From the NCBI RefSeq assembly GCF_002283555.1, contig NZ_MVOI01000003.1, positions 332,536 through 396,535 of the forward strand: a stretch of DNA of 64,000 nucleotides, given 5' to 3'. This DNA comes from Rubrivirga sp. SAORIC476 (GTDB taxonomy: Bacteria; Bacteroidota; Rhodothermia; Rhodothermales; Rubricoccaceae). The notes beneath the pieces are model-generated. The model had not been told where the DNA came from, ran no database searches, and saw nothing but the letters and a program-made list of their open reading frames with translations. The position numbers and the translations under genes were made by a program. Below, one piece after another: positions 9,212 to 18,049 of this stretch; the first letter of the stretch is position 1; every line of letters starts with the position of its first letter.

Positions 9212-9947
9212 CGGGGAGTCGGAAGGAGGAGAGGTGGTCGAAGAGGGGAAGGCATGCGTCGAGCACCGGCCGCAGCCGGTCGGGCACCTCGGGGGCGTCG
9301 TCACGCGGGGCGCCGAAGCCCGTCGACGCCTCGACGGAGGCGTACCAGTGCGGTGCCCACGCGCCGTCGGTGGCGCGCGGACCGGGCGCCCACGTCAGCA
9401 TGGCCGGGTCGAAGGCGAGTCCGAGGCGGGTGCAGAGCGTCCGCAGAACGCCTGCGGGATCCGCCAGCAGGTCGGCCGTATCCAGAACGGGAGGGGCGGT
9501 TCCATCCCGGTCGGCCATGCGGTCGAAGAGTTCGACCTGCTGCGGGAAGCCCGTGTCCGCGAGCGTCGGGTCCGGGGTGACGCGATCGAGTGAGACGAGG
9601 ACGGCCGCCGGGTCGCGGATCAGAAACGCGTGGCGGAACGAGGGATGGTCGAGCCACTCCCGCCCGACGTGCGGCAGCAGGTGGTGGGCCATCTGCTTCT
9701 GGTACCACACGGCCGCTCCCCCCGGTGCCGGACCCGACAGCGTCTCGGCGACCGTCCGCCAGTCGGTCGGCTGCGAGGCGAGGACGGCGTCCCGGCCGGG
9801 GTGCTGGAGGCCGGTCGAGGCGAGGTAGGCCGCGTACAGCGGCTCGTCGACGACGGTGGTGTCGGCGCGGCTGCCCCACGACCGCATCAGGGCCGTCGAG
9901 AGGTTGCGCGGCCCGCTCCACATGGCGACGCGGACGGGCTCAGACAT
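9195..9947 (-). CDS. Sulfotransferase-like P-loop protein
   Basis: A 250-residue protein with an N-terminal WSGPRNLSTALMRSW motif (residues 10-24). This resembles the 5'-phosphosulfate-binding loop of PAPS-dependent sulfotransferases. A mid-region HAFLIRDPAAVLVSLDR segment fits the 3'-phosphate-binding motif. No export signal is seen. The stop overlaps the class IV aminotransferase start. The same two domains occur fused in some plant proteins annotated as branched-chain aminotransferase-like (recalled, not checked), which supports a joint function. The substrate is unknown; an amino-alcohol or amino-acid-derived acceptor would fit the context but is inference. Head of a two-gene operon. Confidence 0.8.
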   Translation of the reverse strand: MSEPVRVAMWSGPRNLSTALMRSWGSRADTTVVDEPLYAAYLASTGLQHPGRDAVLASQPTDWRTVAETLSGPAPGGAAVWYQKQMAHHLLPHVGREWLDHPSFRHAFLIRDPAAVLVSLDRVTPDPTLADTGFPQQVELFDRMADRDGTAPPVLDTADLLADPAGVLRTLCTRLGLAFDPAMLTWAPGPRATDGAWAPHWYASVEASTGFGAPRDDAPEVPDRLRPVLDACLPLFDHLSSFRLPDAPAV

Positions 9948-10035
9948 CGGTGCTGGACTCGACGCGGAACGGAAGGGCGTGGGGCATCGACGGGGGCGGA
10001 GGAGCCGGGAGTCTACGGCGCCCCCTCCCGTCGCG

Positions 10036-11571
10036 TCACTCCTCGGCGGGCACCTGCTCGGCCCAGGAGGCGAGGATGGCCTGCGCGTGCGTCTCGCCGA
10101 GACCTGCCGCGCGCTGGAGCCAGTCGCGGGCGCGGACCGCGTCGGCCGCGACGCCGCGGCCCTCGTGGAGCAGCACCCCGAGGCGCGTCATGGCGAGCGC
10201 GTCGCCCTGGAGGGCCGCCTGCTGGTAGAGATCTGCCGCTCGCTCGAGGTCTGCCGAGACGCCAGTGCCCGTCTCGTAGAGCGCGCCGAGGGCGCTCTGG
10301 GCAGCTGGGAGGCCCTGCGCCGCCGCGAGGCCGTACAGGCGGGCCGCCTCGGACACGTCGGCCGGGACGCCGGTGCCGTACTGGAGGAGCGTCGCGAGGT
10401 TGTGCTGAGCCATCGGCCGCCCCTGTGCCGCTGCGAGGCGGTAGAGCCGCGCCGCTTCGGCCGGGTCCGCCGCGACGCCGAGCCCGGTCTCGTAGGCGTA
10501 GCCCAGGTTGGTCTGAGCGCCCGCGTGGCCCAGGTCGGCCGCCGCGCGCAGCCACGACAGGCCCGAGGCGGGATCGGCGGGGACGCCGTCGCCGCGGAGC
10601 AGGAGCCAGCCGAGGACCGACTGGGCCTCCGCGTGGCCCGCCTCGGCAGCGGTGCGGAGCACCGTCACCACACCCGCGCTGTCGCCCGCCTCGATGCGCC
10701 GGAGGGCGGTGTCGACCCGCGCATTGAGCACGACGGCCGAGACGCCGGACTGCGGGGCCGGATCCACGACCAGCCCGTCGCCCTCCGCCGGGACGAAGTA
10801 GAACTCATCCCCGTACGAGCTGTTGATCCACGGCTCCTGCGTGCGGTCGCTCATCTCCATCACGCGGCTGTAGATGCGGCGCATCATGGCCGTCACCTCC
10901 AGACCCGGCGTGTAGACGTTCTCCAGGAAGGCTTGTGTGAACAGCCCGTTCCGGCCGGAGACGTTGTCGCTGGCGCGGTCCCCCGGCGAGGTCGCGAACG
11001 AGATCAGCGACCCCGTCGGCCCCTGGGGCGTCGCCCAGCCGCCCGCCGAGGACCGCCACGTCTGGAAGGGGTTGTCGCGGCAGGCGTCCAGGAAGATCAT
11101 CTTGAACCGCGGGTTGGCGTCCTCCAGGATCCCCATCACCTCCCCGAGGGGGAGCGAGTTGTAGCGCATCTGCGACTCGGTGGCGATGTCCGCGTCGACG
11201 GGCAGCAGGTAGTTCTCGCCGTTCACCTGGACGCCGTGGCCGGCGTAGTAGAACAGCGCCACATCCGCTCCGGCAGCGTCCTGGGCGAAGGACCGCACGG
11301 CCTGGCCCATCTCCTCGTCGGTGAGGTCGGTGTAGCCGGAGACCGAGAAGCCGACCGCGTTCAAGGCGTCGGCGATGTCCCGCGCGTCGTTGGTCGCGTT
11401 CTGGAGCGCCGTGGCGTGCTGGTAGTCGGCGTTGCCGATGACGAGGGCCACACGGGCGCCCGCCTCGATGTCGAGACCGCGCATGACCTCCTGTGCAGCG
11501 ACGGAGGGAGCGGCGAGCAGGAGCGCGAGCAGGAGGCCCGCCGGGCGGAGTCGGTGAGTCAGGGAGCGCAT
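10036..11571 (-). CDS. Exported caspase-family (peptidase C14) protein with Sel1 repeats
   Basis: A 511-residue protein. Residues 1-26 are a clear signal peptide ending SVAAQ. Residues about 35-255 form a C14/metacaspase-type domain with the catalytic dyad present: His112 in FYYAGHGVQ and Cys164 in FLDACRDNP. From about 295 to the end come five full Sel1-type repeats of about 36 residues (AxxLGxxYxxGxGVxxD pattern) plus a partial sixth, a protein-interaction solenoid. The ATG overlaps the TGA of the upstream FGE-like gene by one base (TGATG), so the two are coupled. Caspase-like proteins cleave after basic or acidic residues and can act in signalling or cell death; export makes an intracellular suicide role unlikely. 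Targets unknown. Confidence 0.9.
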   Translation of the reverse strand: MRSLTHRLRPAGLLLALLLAAPSVAAQEVMRGLDIEAGARVALVIGNADYQHATALQNATNDARDIADALNAVGFSVSGYTDLTDEEMGQAVRSFAQDAAGADVALFYYAGHGVQVNGENYLLPVDADIATESQMRYNSLPLGEVMGILEDANPRFKMIFLDACRDNPFQTWRSSAGGWATPQGPTGSLISFATSPGDRASDNVSGRNGLFTQAFLENVYTPGLEVTAMMRRIYSRVMEMSDRTQEPWINSSYGDEFYFVPAEGDGLVVDPAPQSGVSAVVLNARVDTALRRIEAGDSAGVVTVLRTAAEAGHAEAQSVLGWLLLRGDGVPADPASGLSWLRAAADLGHAGAQTNLGYAYETGLGVAADPAEAARLYRLAAAQGRPMAQHNLATLLQYGTGVPADVSEAARLYGLAAAQGLPAAQSALGALYETGTGVSADLERAADLYQQAALQGDALAMTRLGVLLHEGRGVAADAVRARDWLQRAAGLGETHAQAILASWAEQVPAEE

Positions 11572-13355
11572 CAGTTCGAAGTCGGGACGAGCGGGCGGAG
11601 GACGCGGATGCCGATGTGGCCTCTCGGGTCGTTCGGGTCGGCGACCTGCGTGAGTTGGGAGACCAGCGTGCTGGGCGAGGTCGTGTAGGATCCGCCCGCG
11701 GCCTGGACGCTGCTCGGCTGGGCGTGACGCGACGCGAGCCACTCCCACACGTTGCCGACCATGTGGAGCAGGCCGAGGCCGTCGGGTTGGCCGTCGGTCG
11801 ACGCGACGAGGCCCGCACGCCCGGACGCCGGGCGCAGGTTGGGCGCGCTCGCCTCGGCCGACGCGCCGACGCGGTAGGCCCAGGTCCACTCCCCGGCCGT
11901 CGGGAGGCGACCGCCCACCCAGGAGGCGTAGGCGCTCGCGCCCAGCCAGGTAGCGTCCACGACGGGCTGATCGGCGACGCCCTCCTTGGGCTGCCAGCCG
12001 TCGCGGCGGGTCTCTTCCAGGTACGCCGGGCGGCGGATCAGGAACGTCCGCGGCACCTCGTCCATCTGGTTCAGGAAGTCCGCGAACTGCGCGTTGGTGA
12101 CCTCGGTGGTCGAAAGCAGGAAGCCCAGAGCCGAGACGTCGTCGGACACGAGCCGGGAGGTCGTCCGCGTCGCCGAGGTGCCGGGGATGAACGCGAACGC
12201 CAGCGTCACGTCCTCCACGCCCCCCGAGGCCGCGTGAGAGAGGTCGCGGAGCAGGGCGACCGCGGACGGGTCGGCGGGCAGGATCTCCAGGATCTCGCCC
12301 GCGGCGTCCACGAGCGACTCGGTGTCGCCCCGCTCGGCCGCCGAGGCGGCCTGGAGGCGGAGCACGGGCAGGTAGGCGCGCGAGGCCTCGCCCGCACTCG
12401 CCTCCTCGGCGATGGCGAGGTCGAGCGAGGTCAGCAGGGCCTGGGCCGCGGCCGGGTTCTGGCCTTCGGCGCGCAGGCGGACGAGGCAGGCGCGGGCGGG
12501 CTCGTACTCGGCGCGTCGGATCCGGCCGAGCGCCTCCTCCGAGAGCGCCGCCGTGTCGACCTCGCAGGTCGGGGCTTCCGGGTCGATCGATCGCTCGGCC
12601 ACCTCGGGCTCGGGCTCCGGGGGCGCAGGCTCCGGCTCGGGCTCCGGCGGCGGCGGGGCCGGGCGCGGAGGCGGCAGGCGGACGGGCGGGGCCACGACCA
12701 CCGGCTCGGGCTCGGGCATCCTCCAGCCCGTCGTGGGGGCGTCGGGGCGGGACGACACGCGGCCGAGCAGTCCGGCGACGAGGTCGGGGGAGATGGTCGC
12801 CGCGGCCACGAGCGCCGGGGCCACGGACGGCGGCGCGTTCCGCGAGGGCAACTCGCTGGTGAACACCTCGGTCGCGACCGGGACCGAGTGGGACTGCGTC
12901 TTCACCTCCCCGTTCTCGAAGCGGAACGTCAACGCGTAGTCGCCGGGCGGGACCCGAAGGCGCACCTTCGACTGGGCGACGAGCCTCCCGTCGAGTTCCA
13001 CGCGCGTGCCTGCACGGGTGAAGACCACGAGCCAGCTCCCCGGCTGCCGGTCGACCGTCGTCGGCGTCAGCCGCCCTTCCTCGGCGAGCACGCGGACGGC
13101 GAACACCATGCACTGCGCCTCGCAGGAGTTTCCGGGCAGCGCCTCCGCCGTCGCCCCGTCGTCCCCGACGCGAAAGAGCGTCGTGGCGACCTCGACATCG
13201 CCCACGTCGTCGGCGGTGTAGAGCACAGCGCCGGGCGGGAAAGCCTCCGACACTGTCCAGGTCTGGCCGGGGGCGTCCTGCGCCGCACCGCTGACGGCCA
13301 CGAGAGGTAGAGACGCCACCGCGAGGAGGCGGAGGGCGAGGCGAAGTCTGTCCAT
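11571..13355 (-). CDS. Exported FGE/sulfatase-modifying-factor-like protein with PEGA-like domain
   Basis: A 594-residue protein with a signal peptide (ATG at 13355; ALRLLAVASLPLVAVSGAAQ). A PEGA-like beta domain follows at about 120-170 (LDGRLVAQSKVRLRVPPGDY). Next are a Pro/Glu-rich linker at about 220-265, a helical TPR-like stretch, and a C-terminal formylglycine-generating-enzyme-type domain with EVTNAQFADFL, GGRLPTAGEWTWA and HMVGNVWEWL. The catalytic cysteine pair of true FGE is not visible near the C-terminal GIRVLRP motif, so it is probably a binding or scaffolding member, not an FGly generator. It is coupled to the caspase gene downstream and divergent from the subtilase gene. Likely periplasmic. 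Confidence 0.87.
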   Translation of the reverse strand: MDRLRLALRLLAVASLPLVAVSGAAQDAPGQTWTVSEAFPPGAVLYTADDVGDVEVATTLFRVGDDGATAEALPGNSCEAQCMVFAVRVLAEEGRLTPTTVDRQPGSWLVVFTRAGTRVELDGRLVAQSKVRLRVPPGDYALTFRFENGEVKTQSHSVPVATEVFTSELPSRNAPPSVAPALVAAATISPDLVAGLLGRVSSRPDAPTTGWRMPEPEPVVVAPPVRLPPPRPAPPPPEPEPEPAPPEPEPEVAERSIDPEAPTCEVDTAALSEEALGRIRRAEYEPARACLVRLRAEGQNPAAAQALLTSLDLAIAEEASAGEASRAYLPVLRLQAASAAERGDTESLVDAAGEILEILPADPSAVALLRDLSHAASGGVEDVTLAFAFIPGTSATRTTSRLVSDDVSALGFLLSTTEVTNAQFADFLNQMDEVPRTFLIRRPAYLEETRRDGWQPKEGVADQPVVDATWLGASAYASWVGGRLPTAGEWTWAYRVGASAEASAPNLRPASGRAGLVASTDGQPDGLGLLHMVGNVWEWLASRHAQPSSVQAAGGSYTTSPSTLVSQLTQVADPNDPRGHIGIRVLRPLVPTSN

Positions 13356-13539
13356 GAGTGAGCCGTCGTCGAAACCGAAGTCTCCAGCACCCCGCGCCAA
13401 TCCCAATCGGCGCAGGGGTTAGGGAGGTGAGCCGTGCAATCTAGAGCCGCGCGTCGAATCAGCGCCTCGTGCATCCCCTCGTTTTTTCGCTCCCGCCCCT
13501 GTCAGCAGATCTCGATGCGGAAGAACGGGCGCTCGCCCC

Positions 13540-13546
13540 TACCTTG
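13540..13546 (+). promoter_or_regulatory. Predicted -7 promoter element for the subtilase gene
   Basis: TACCTTG fits the Bacteroidota-type -7 consensus TAnnTTTG (7-base form TAnnTTG) and lies 24 bp before the ATG of the subtilase gene, giving a leader of about 17-18 nt. No good -33 TTG partner is visible. Confidence 0.45.
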
Positions 13547-13570
13547 GCGCCCCTGGCTTCCCCGACTCGC

Positions 13571-15586
13571 ATGCTCCGGCCCGACCGCTTCCGCTTCTGC
13601 CTGCTGCTGCTCGCCGTGGCCACCCTGCCCGCCTCGGCGCAGTCCGGCGCGGACCGGGCGGGCCTCGTGGTCCCCGTCGCGGGCGTCGCCCTGGACCCGG
13701 TGGACCTGCTCCGCGCCGAGAACCCCGAGCAGGCGTTCGAGGTGACGCTGGAGTCGGCCGACGGGTCGACGCTCGTGCCCGAGGGGACCGAAATCCGGGT
13801 CCGCGTGACCTCGGAGCGAGCGGGCTTCCTGACGCTCGTCGCCATGGACGAAGAGGGCGCGGTGACGGTCCTCTACCCGAACCGCTTCGCGCCCAGCGCG
13901 CGACTGACCGCCGCCGAGCCCACCTTCTTCCCCGCCGCGTCCGAGTTCCGGATGGTGGCCCGCGCGCCGTTCGGGCGGGAGGTGATGAAGGCGCTCGTCA
14001 CGCCGATGCCGCTGATCGACCCCGCGGCGGCGGCGCGCGTGTTCCTCTCCTCGCGCGTGATCCGCGTCGAGGGCCCGCCACCGACCGACGCCGGGACGGC
14101 GCTGGGTGGCCTCGATCCCGGGGCATGGGGCACGGCGTCGCTGGCCATCGAGACGGTCCAGACGCGCGCGGTCGGTGCCCCTCCGGTGCTGCCCCCGCCG
14201 CCACCGAGCGCGTACCGTCCGCAGGCGCCGCTGTCGGCCTGGGAGGAGCGCTACGAGGACCTCGCGGGCGCCCCGGCAGAGGTTAAGACGTGGAGCCAGT
14301 TCCGGGCCGCGCCCACCCACGACAGCACGCTGGTGGTGGTGCAGCGCCCGTCGACCGGCTGGCGGAGCTTCGGGCGCCCGGCGGGCGGCGGCGGGCTGTT
14401 CAGCCGCGTCCGCTACGTCGCGCCGGCAGCGGACGCGCCGGACGCCTCGGGCACGCGGTCGCTCCACCGCAGCTTCGGCGCCTCCTTCGACGACGTGCTG
14501 GAGGGCCTCAACGCCGACCCGGACGTGCTCGCCGCAGTCCCCAACTACCAGTTCACCTCCCTTGGCTGGCGCTCGGCCCTCCAGCCCGTGCCCCAGCCTG
14601 CGGCGGCCGTGGCCGACTACTGGGAGGCGCAGTGGGCGCTCCACAACCCGTTCTTCCGCTCCGAGGCCGAGCGCCTCGACATCGCGTGGCGCGGCGCGCT
14701 GGAGCGCTACCGCGCCCCCGACCGGCCCGTCGTGGTCGCGGTGCTCGACACCGGCATCCGGTTCGACAACCCCCACCTCGGGCCCATCCTCTGGCGCAAC
14801 CCGCGCGAGATCGCCGAGAACGGCATCGACGACGACGGCAACGGCTTCGTGGACGACGTCCGGGGCTGGGATGCCATCGACGGCGACGGCGACCCCACGG
14901 ACCCGTCGGCGGAGGAGAGCCACGGGACGTTCGTGGCGTCGCAGATCGGCGGCGTCGGCGGCGCGATCCAGGCGATGGCGCCGGACGTGCAGATCCTGCC
15001 GGTTCGCGTGCTGGACGCCGAAGGGCGCGGGTCGCTCCGTCAGCTCATCGAGGGCGTCCGCTACGCAGCGCAGAACGGGGCGCGGGTCATCAACCTGTCG
15101 TTCGGGATGCCACCGATGGACACGCCGAACCCGCGCCTGGAGCAGGTGCTGGAGGCCCTGTTCGCGGAGGCCGAGAGCCGGGGCGCGCTGCTCGTCATCG
15201 CTGCGGGCAACCACGGCGCCGACGCGCGGACCTCGGTGACGTACCCCGCGCATGTCCGCACGACCAACACGATCACGACGGGCGCCCTCACCATGACCGG
15301 CGAGCTGGCCGACTTCTCGAACCGCGGCCCCGACGTCGACGTGGTGGCGCCGGGGCAGGCCATCATCAGCCACCCCGGCCGCGGGTCCGGCGTCGGCGCG
15401 TTCGACGGCACCTCGATGGCGGCGCCCTTCGTCTCTGGCCTCGCCGCCATGCTGATCGCCCAGCACCCGACGTGGACGCCCGCGCAGGTCCGCGCGGCGA
15501 TCCTGGAAACCGTCCGCCAGATCCCCGACCTCGACGTGGCCTCGGGCGGACTCATCGACGCCGCGGCAGCGCTCGGCCGCGAGTAG
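13571..15586 (+). CDS. Exported subtilase (S8 peptidase) with N-terminal DUF4384 domain
   Basis: A 671-residue protein. It has a signal peptide (FCLLLLAVATLPASAQ), a DUF4384-type domain at about 55-150 (VPEGTEIRVRVTSERAGFLT), a Pro-rich linker, an inhibitor-like region, and a subtilisin domain from about 360. The catalytic triad is intact: Asp393 in VLDTGIRF, His451 in SHGTFVAS and Ser615 in GTSMAAPFVSG. The ATG at 13571 is preferred over an in-frame start 102 bp upstream because it begins at the signal peptide. It is divergent from the FGE/caspase pair and convergent with the kinase. DUF4384 is often found with caspase-like and kinase genes, so a shared extracytoplasmic proteolytic pathway is plausible but unproven. 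Confidence 0.92.
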   Translation: MLRPDRFRFCLLLLAVATLPASAQSGADRAGLVVPVAGVALDPVDLLRAENPEQAFEVTLESADGSTLVPEGTEIRVRVTSERAGFLTLVAMDEEGAVTVLYPNRFAPSARLTAAEPTFFPAASEFRMVARAPFGREVMKALVTPMPLIDPAAAARVFLSSRVIRVEGPPPTDAGTALGGLDPGAWGTASLAIETVQTRAVGAPPVLPPPPPSAYRPQAPLSAWEERYEDLAGAPAEVKTWSQFRAAPTHDSTLVVVQRPSTGWRSFGRPAGGGGLFSRVRYVAPAADAPDASGTRSLHRSFGASFDDVLEGLNADPDVLAAVPNYQFTSLGWRSALQPVPQPAAAVADYWEAQWALHNPFFRSEAERLDIAWRGALERYRAPDRPVVVAVLDTGIRFDNPHLGPILWRNPREIAENGIDDDGNGFVDDVRGWDAIDGDGDPTDPSAEESHGTFVASQIGGVGGAIQAMAPDVQILPVRVLDAEGRGSLRQLIEGVRYAAQNGARVINLSFGMPPMDTPNPRLEQVLEALFAEAESRGALLVIAAGNHGADARTSVTYPAHVRTTNTITTGALTMTGELADFSNRGPDVDVVAPGQAIISHPGRGSGVGAFDGTSMAAPFVSGLAAMLIAQHPTWTPAQVRAAILETVRQIPDLDVASGGLIDAAAALGRE

Positions 15587-15630
15587 AGCCCCCGCGACGG
15601 CGTCCCCCCTCTCGTCCGGCGCGCCCCGCC

Positions 15631-17316
15631 TCAGTACGCGTCCAGCGCGAGGTCCTCGATGTCGAATTGGAGTGTTCGCGTGGTCGTCTCGCCCGGCGCC
15701 ACCTCGACCCGAAACTGGCGCGCGACGTAGCCATCGGCCCGCACCTCCAGCATGTGGACGCCCGCTGGCAACCCGGCGAGCCGCACGTCGCCCACGCCGT
15801 CGCTCGCCGCCGAGGCGGCCTGTCCCACGACTGTGACGCGGGCGCCTGCCAGCGGCCCCCCATCCTCGCCGAGCACGGTCGCGCGGACCGCACCGGTCTG
15901 GACGGGTGGAGGCTCGGGACGGCGCTCCGGCGCCGCCACAGGCCCGGACGCCGACGCGGGCGGACCGGTCGGTACAGGCGCTGGAGCCGCTGCCTGCGGA
16001 GGGGGCGCCGTCAGCACGGGGGGCGTCTCGATGGGATCGGCCTCGACGGGGTCGGCCTCGGCCACAAGGAGCGGGTCGTCGTCCAGAACGTCGGCCTGCT
16101 GGGCCTCGGTGGTGCCGTCGGCGGTGGCGTCGGGCCAGACGGCCCAGGCGCCGACGGCGGTGGCGGCGAACACCACGGCGGCGAGCAGGGCGAGCACGAG
16201 CGACCGCCGCGACGGGGAGGGCGACGAGGAGACCGAGGCCGGCGGGGCGGGCGCGCGACCGAGCGCCTCGATCATGTCTGACGCGGTGGCGAACCGCTTG
16301 TCCGGGGCCAGCATGGTCGCGGTGCGGATCCACTCGCGGAGCGAAGCCGGGAGGTCGGCCCGGTCGAGCGCCTCGTGGAGCGGGTCCGGCGCGCCCGAGT
16401 GGAGCGCGTCCGAGCGGCGGCGGGTCGAGAACTCGCGCGCGTCGTCCCGGGTGAGCAGCGTCAGCGCGGTCATGCCGACGCTGTAGAGGTCGCTCTGCGG
16501 GAGCGTGTCCTCGCCGCGGTCCACCTCGGGCGCCGCGTAGCCCGGCGACCCGGCCCCCACCGCCGATGGCACCACCGAGGTCAGCTCCGAGATGCCGCTC
16601 CGCGCGATCCCCAGGTCCACGACATACAGGTTGTCGTGCGGGTCGAGGATCAGGTTGGCGGGCTTGATGTCGCGGTGGAAGATGGGCGTGTCGCTGACCG
16701 GCGCCCCGCCGTCGGCCCGGCGGGTGTGGATGGTGTGCAGGTAGTCGAGCACGCGGAGCGTGTCGCGGAGCCAGGGCAGCACCTCGGCGACCGGGAACGG
16801 CTCCGCGCGGGCGCGGCGGCGCTGCTGGAGCGAGTCACCCGCGATGTACTCCATCACCAGGACCCAACGGCCGCGGTCCTCGAAGAGGGCCTCCACGACG
16901 GGGAGGCGCGGGTGCCGCAGGCGGCTCAGCAGGCGGGCCTCCTTCTGGAGCAGGTCCCGATGGAGACCATCGTGCCCCGTGTCGATGCGGCTGACCTTGA
17001 GCGCCACCTCGCGAGCACCGAAGTCGTCGTCCCCGATGTGGGTCGTGTCCCGCGCCCGAAAGACGCTCCCCGAGGCCCCCTCGCCCAGCGTCTGGACGAC
17101 TTCGAACTTGCCTCCAATCAGCGCCCCCGACCCGAACGACGGCGGCCCCGACGCGGGCCGGTTGACGGTCGCGCCCCAGAGCGCGTCCATCACCTTCGCG
17201 TGGATGGCCGGGTCGCGCTGCTTGAGGATGTCCAACGCGCGCGGGCGCTCGGCCTCGGGCATCTCCTGCAGACGCCGCATGGCCAGTTCGACGGTCAGCG
17301 GGGGCGGGGCGGGCAT
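15631..17316 (-). CDS. Membrane-anchored Ser/Thr protein kinase (PknB-type)
   Basis: A 561-residue Hanks-type kinase. A short N-terminal helical region precedes the kinase domain (about 70-340). That domain has the glycine loop GEGASGSV, ATP-binding Lys107 in EVALKVS, catalytic Asp216 in FHRDIKPAN, and Asp234 in a DLG (not DFG) magnesium motif. A single membrane helix lies at about 371-393, then a Pro/Ala-rich linker, then a C-terminal carboxypeptidase-regulatory-like beta domain (about 470-555; GPLAGARVTVVGQAAS) that should be outside the membrane and could sense a ligand. The ATG at 17316 begins the conserved N-terminal helix. It converges on the subtilase gene 44 bp away, which suggests the island is one functional neighbourhood. 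Confidence 0.93.
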   Translation of the reverse strand: MPAPPPLTVELAMRRLQEMPEAERPRALDILKQRDPAIHAKVMDALWGATVNRPASGPPSFGSGALIGGKFEVVQTLGEGASGSVFRARDTTHIGDDDFGAREVALKVSRIDTGHDGLHRDLLQKEARLLSRLRHPRLPVVEALFEDRGRWVLVMEYIAGDSLQQRRRARAEPFPVAEVLPWLRDTLRVLDYLHTIHTRRADGGAPVSDTPIFHRDIKPANLILDPHDNLYVVDLGIARSGISELTSVVPSAVGAGSPGYAAPEVDRGEDTLPQSDLYSVGMTALTLLTRDDAREFSTRRRSDALHSGAPDPLHEALDRADLPASLREWIRTATMLAPDKRFATASDMIEALGRAPAPPASVSSSPSPSRRSLVLALLAAVVFAATAVGAWAVWPDATADGTTEAQQADVLDDDPLLVAEADPVEADPIETPPVLTAPPPQAAAPAPVPTGPPASASGPVAAPERRPEPPPVQTGAVRATVLGEDGGPLAGARVTVVGQAASAASDGVGDVRLAGLPAGVHMLEVRADGYVARQFRVEVAPGETTTRTLQFDIEDLALDAY

Positions 17317-17454
17317 GGAGGGGTGAGCCAGGAGATCTGAACCTACATCCGACCCGCCACATGCCGACGGGCGGCTTCGGGGCTCTGGTTCAGGCGTCTC
17401 CCCCGTCGCCCGAGCCCCCCCGGCACGTACACTTCCGCCCCTCCCCGCCTCGGC

Positions 17455-18045
17455 ATGTCGCTCGCCATCCCCGTCCTCTACGGCTCCGTCCGCACCGACC
17501 GGGTCGGCATCCGGGCCGCGCGCTACGTCTGCGACCGCCTCCGCGACGCCGGGCACACGCCGACGCTCGTCGACCCCGTCGAGGTGGACCTTCCGCTACT
17601 CGACCGGATGCACAAGGAGTACGCACCGGGCGAGGCGCCCGACCCGATGGAGCGGCTGGCCGGGCTCTACCGCGAGGCCGACGCCTTCGTGATCGTCTCG
17701 GGTGAGTACAACCACCTGCCGCCGCCTGCGCTGGTCAACCTCCTCGACCATTTCCTGAACGCCTACTACTGGCGTCCGGCCGGCATCGTGACGTACTCGC
17801 GGGGCAGCTTCGGCGGCGTCCGCGCGGGCGTCCACCTGCGCGACATGCTGGCAGAACTGGGCATGATGACGACCCCGACTGCCCTCGCCTACCCGCGCGT
17901 CGACGCGCTCTTCGACGCCGAGGGCGCCCCCGTGCCGACCGAGGCGGAGGGACTGGCAACACGCTTCGGCCGGTTCGAGACGGAGTTGACCTGGGTCGCG
18001 GAAGCCCTCCGGGCCAAGCGCGCCGAAGGCGTTCCCTACACCTGA
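17455..18045 (+). CDS. NADPH-dependent FMN reductase family protein
   Basis: A 196-residue flavodoxin-fold protein. The FMN phosphate loop is the N-terminal LYGSVRTDRVG segment (residues 8-18), and the GEYNHLPPPALVNLLDHF motif near residue 83 is the hallmark of the NADPH_red_FMN family. The family reduces FMN or quinones/azo compounds with NAD(P)H; the physiological substrate here is unknown. It is soluble and cytoplasmic. The ATG at 17455 is close to the family start. The downstream DUF427 gene begins 4 bp after the stop, so the two are probably one operon. Confidence 0.9.
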   Translation: MSLAIPVLYGSVRTDRVGIRAARYVCDRLRDAGHTPTLVDPVEVDLPLLDRMHKEYAPGEAPDPMERLAGLYREADAFVIVSGEYNHLPPPALVNLLDHFLNAYYWRPAGIVTYSRGSFGGVRAGVHLRDMLAELGMMTTPTALAYPRVDALFDAEGAPVPTEAEGLATRFGRFETELTWVAEALRAKRAEGVPYT

Positions 18046-18049
18046 TCCG

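Noticed and set aside
12590-12710. GC-rich repeats in the FGE-like gene as a mobile repeat
   Set aside because: They encode a Pro/Glu-rich linker in frame.
10036-17316. An abortive-infection or phage-defence reading of the caspase/protease/kinase island
   Set aside because: Signal peptides place the caspase, FGE-like protein and subtilase outside the cytoplasm, and no phage-sensing partner, nuclease or reverse transcriptase is nearby. An extracytoplasmic signalling role fits better.
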